Assembly (NCBI GenBank): GCA_012519525.1 | Contig: JAAYQB010000130.1 | Span: 1-6,870, forward strand | Length of the DNA: 6,870 nt | Reading direction: 5' to 3' | From: Bacteroidales bacterium | GTDB lineage: Bacteria > Bacteroidota > Bacteroidia > Bacteroidales > WCHB1-69 | In this document: piece by piece, positions 5,331 through 6,870 of the stretch | Layout of the letters: each line of letters opens with the position of its first letter | How positions within the stretch are numbered: position 1 is the first letter of the stretch | Translations under genes and position numbers: made by a program | Notes under the pieces: model-generated | Database searches by the model: none | What the model was told of the DNA's origin: nothing | What the model saw: the letters and a program-made list of their open reading frames with translations, nothing else

Positions 5331-6700
5331 TTTTTTATATTTGTGCGTGAAACTTTGATAATCTTTTCTCGAGTATTATATGAATATAGAAAGGTTGCAC
5401 CATTTTTTATATATTCTTGAGTAATAGTCCCCCTATTATATCTCTCGTTTCCTCTATACGAGCCATTAACACGATTTTCAGCAGCTATTCCAGATTTATG
5501 AGAACTATTATAACCTCCATCATCACCTTTTTTATAACCTAATTGAGCTTTTCTAAACTGTTCTTTTAATTCATGAATCAATTTTCCTTGTTTTGTTGCT
5601 AACCCTTTTCCTAAATCATCGAATTGATTAATATCAGCTATATCAATAGTGTTTTTTTTATAATTACCAATACAGATTTCTTTACTTCCCCAAACAACAC
5701 CAATTTGAGCTGTTACACTATGATCATTAATCATTCCTGATAATTCATTATAAAAAGCTTTTTGTTGATCTGTCATTTTTGATAAATCTCCACCACCTTC
5801 TGTTGTTCTTAAATTTAACAAATAACCTCCATTTTTACCTTTTGTATAATACGCTTCAAATTGACCTCCTAAACCATTATTGATTACATATTTAAGTAGT
5901 TCAGCTGTGTATTTTCCAAAAAAAGTAAGTTCAATATCCTCCCCCGTCGGATCCACATACTTCACCGGATTATTCGCACAATACGCATAAGGACTTATAA
6001 ACGGATACTTTTCAAAAAGAGGGTCTCTACTAATAAACGTCGGCGGGGCATAGTACCTTGCACTGTAATAATACATGTTATTCTCTTCGTCTAATTCTTT
6101 GGCGTTAAAGGCGTACTTGGGGATAATACCGGATTGCCAACCGGGACTGTATTCATACAAGAGTTCCCCGAAGGGGGTATAGAGAAAACCTTGGGTAATA
6201 TTAGCATAATTATCCGTTACCATACCTGTGCTGCCGAGATGGTCGGGGTGGTAGAAAAAGAGGGCAGGCTCGTATCCGTTACCCAACAAATTGCATAAAT
6301 CATTGGGGTAATGTAACGGGTTAATATCCATAATTTGGTCCCCGTTGATTAGTTCCGTTAATTCTTCCATCATTTCGTTATATTGTTCATTTCTTCTTTC
6401 ATCTAAATAACCCGGATATTGGTTGTCTATTTGAAAAGCTTCAACACAAAGATCTTGGCTAAATCCGCTTCCTATCTTGCTCGCTATCCGCAGAGCATCA
6501 GCGTAATAGTGCTTGGTGTATTCTCCGTTTTGGTTCATGTTTAAATAGCCGTTGGGATAGAGCATTAGCTTATAAATTAGCAACGATACATTCATTCCAC
6601 CGTATCCATTTGCCCACGCACCGGCACAGAACATATCATATTTATAGGTTCTTTCGCCCATGTTGTTTTGACTTCTATTGCTCACTCTCTTTTTTATCAT
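5327..6700 (-). CDS. Short Rhs-family protein with variable C-terminal putative zincin-like toxin domain (457 aa)
   Basis: Residues about 15-253 are an Rhs/YD-repeat C-terminal region. It shows YHPDHLGSTGMVTD (150-163), YTPFGELL (174-181), a FNAKELDEE segment (198-206), YYSARYYAP (211-219), SRDPL (224-228) and AYCANNPVKYVDPTG (239-253), the hallmark RHS-associated core. Full Rhs proteins usually exceed 1000 residues and form a cocoon around the toxin; almost all of that shell and any signal peptide are missing here. The first 12 residues come from the leader repeat and join the Rhs sequence abruptly near NNMGERTYKYD, so Met14 is a possible alternative start. Residues 254-457 are the variable domain, with HELKE (376-380), H401 and E408. 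This resembles an HExxE variant of zinc metallopeptidases, hence a possible peptidase toxin. GC falls from about 44% in the core to about 30% in this domain. It may be a displaced cassette rather than an active effector. Confidence 0.85.
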   Translation of the reverse strand: MIKKRVSNRSQNNMGERTYKYDMFCAGAWANGYGGMNVSLLIYKLMLYPNGYLNMNQNGEYTKHYYADALRIASKIGSGFSQDLCVEAFQIDNQYPGYLDERRNEQYNEMMEELTELINGDQIMDINPLHYPNDLCNLLGNGYEPALFFYHPDHLGSTGMVTDNYANITQGFLYTPFGELLYEYSPGWQSGIIPKYAFNAKELDEENNMYYYSARYYAPPTFISRDPLFEKYPFISPYAYCANNPVKYVDPTGEDIELTFFGKYTAELLKYVINNGLGGQFEAYYTKGKNGGYLLNLRTTEGGGDLSKMTDQQKAFYNELSGMINDHSVTAQIGVVWGSKEICIGNYKKNTIDIADINQFDDLGKGLATKQGKLIHELKEQFRKAQLGYKKGDDGGYNSSHKSGIAAENRVNGSYRGNERYNRGTITQEYIKNGATFLYSYNTREKIIKVSRTNIKK

Positions 6701-6720
6701 TTATTCTCGTTTTTATTTTT
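6665..6720 (-). repeat. Leader repeat, copy 3 (partial)
   Basis: About 52 of 56 bases match copy 1 from the ATG-flanking region through the codons for MIKKRVSN-x-SQN. The match includes about 20 bp upstream of the start codon, then ends abruptly inside the Rhs ORF. The hydrophobic core, TAnnTTTG box and hairpin of the long copies are absent. This partial copy supplies the start codon of the Rhs ORF. No clear -7 box is visible in the 57 bp between it and the preceding gene. Confidence 0.85.
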
Positions 6721-6757
6721 AAAAGCATAAAATGGTACACTACCTACTAAAATCACT

Positions 6758-6870
6758 TTATTTATTAAGAACTTGTTCTATAAAATCATCTCTAACATAA
6801 AGACAAAAATCTCCTCTATATGCAACAATTCCATATTTTTCACTAAACCAATATAGACTAGTAGTACTTA
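6758..6870 (-). CDS. Partial gene of unknown function, C-terminal 36 residues
   Basis: An open frame enters from the right edge on the - strand and stops with TAA at 6758-6760. The visible end includes LYWFSEKYGIVAYRGDFCLY and finishes with VRDDFIEQVLNK. The compact mixture of aromatic and charged residues looks like the end of a small soluble protein. It lies 57 bp upstream of the Rhs ORF in the same direction. An immunity protein of a neighbouring cassette is one possibility, but too little is visible to assign a family. Confidence 0.5.
   Translation of the reverse strand, partial: STTSLYWFSEKYGIVAYRGDFCLYVRDDFIEQVLNK

Overview
The window looks like a low-GC member of the Bacteroidetes, probably Bacteroidales. 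This rests on the AT-rich intergenic DNA, start codons mostly without Shine-Dalgarno sequences, several matches to the Bacteroidetes -7 promoter box (TAnnTTTG), short lipoproteins with lenient lipoboxes, and the sequence character of the ribosomal protein S15 and PNPase genes. No species can be named from the sequence alone.

Left part (1-3487) is ordinary chromosomal backbone. The 5' end of a membrane-anchored or secreted protein gene runs leftward off the window. After an AT-rich divergent intergenic region come, all on +, rpsO (S15), a rho-independent terminator-like hairpin, pnp (polynucleotide phosphorylase, apparently complete with intact catalytic residues) and, 14 bp later, a small lipoprotein gene of unknown function that is probably cotranscribed with pnp.

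Right part (about 3490-6870) is an accessory region with all genes on the - strand, read right to left. It holds: the 3' end of an unidentified gene at the window edge; a short Rhs-family protein (457 aa) with a complete RHS-associated core ending in DPTG and a variable C-terminal domain carrying HELKE plus a downstream H and E; a lipoprotein gene overlapping it by 4 bp (ATGA), which is the natural immunity candidate; a secreted protein with a degenerate OmpA-like C-terminus; and a small probably secreted protein of unknown function.

Three copies of one repeat tie the accessory region together. Two nearly identical copies of about 225 bp lie directly upstream of the two small secreted-protein genes. 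Each encodes, on the - strand, a 49-59 aa signal-peptide-like ORF and a TAnnTTTG box about 60-75 nt before the next start codon. A third, partial copy (about 56 bp) provides the start codon and first 12 residues of the Rhs ORF. The best reading is an Rhs toxin/immunity locus with orphan cassettes that share a duplicated rhs-type or leader-type 5' end. The Rhs gene itself seems to be an internally deleted or displaced 3' module rather than a full-length gene. The toxin and immunity roles are inferences from architecture; no homology search was possible.
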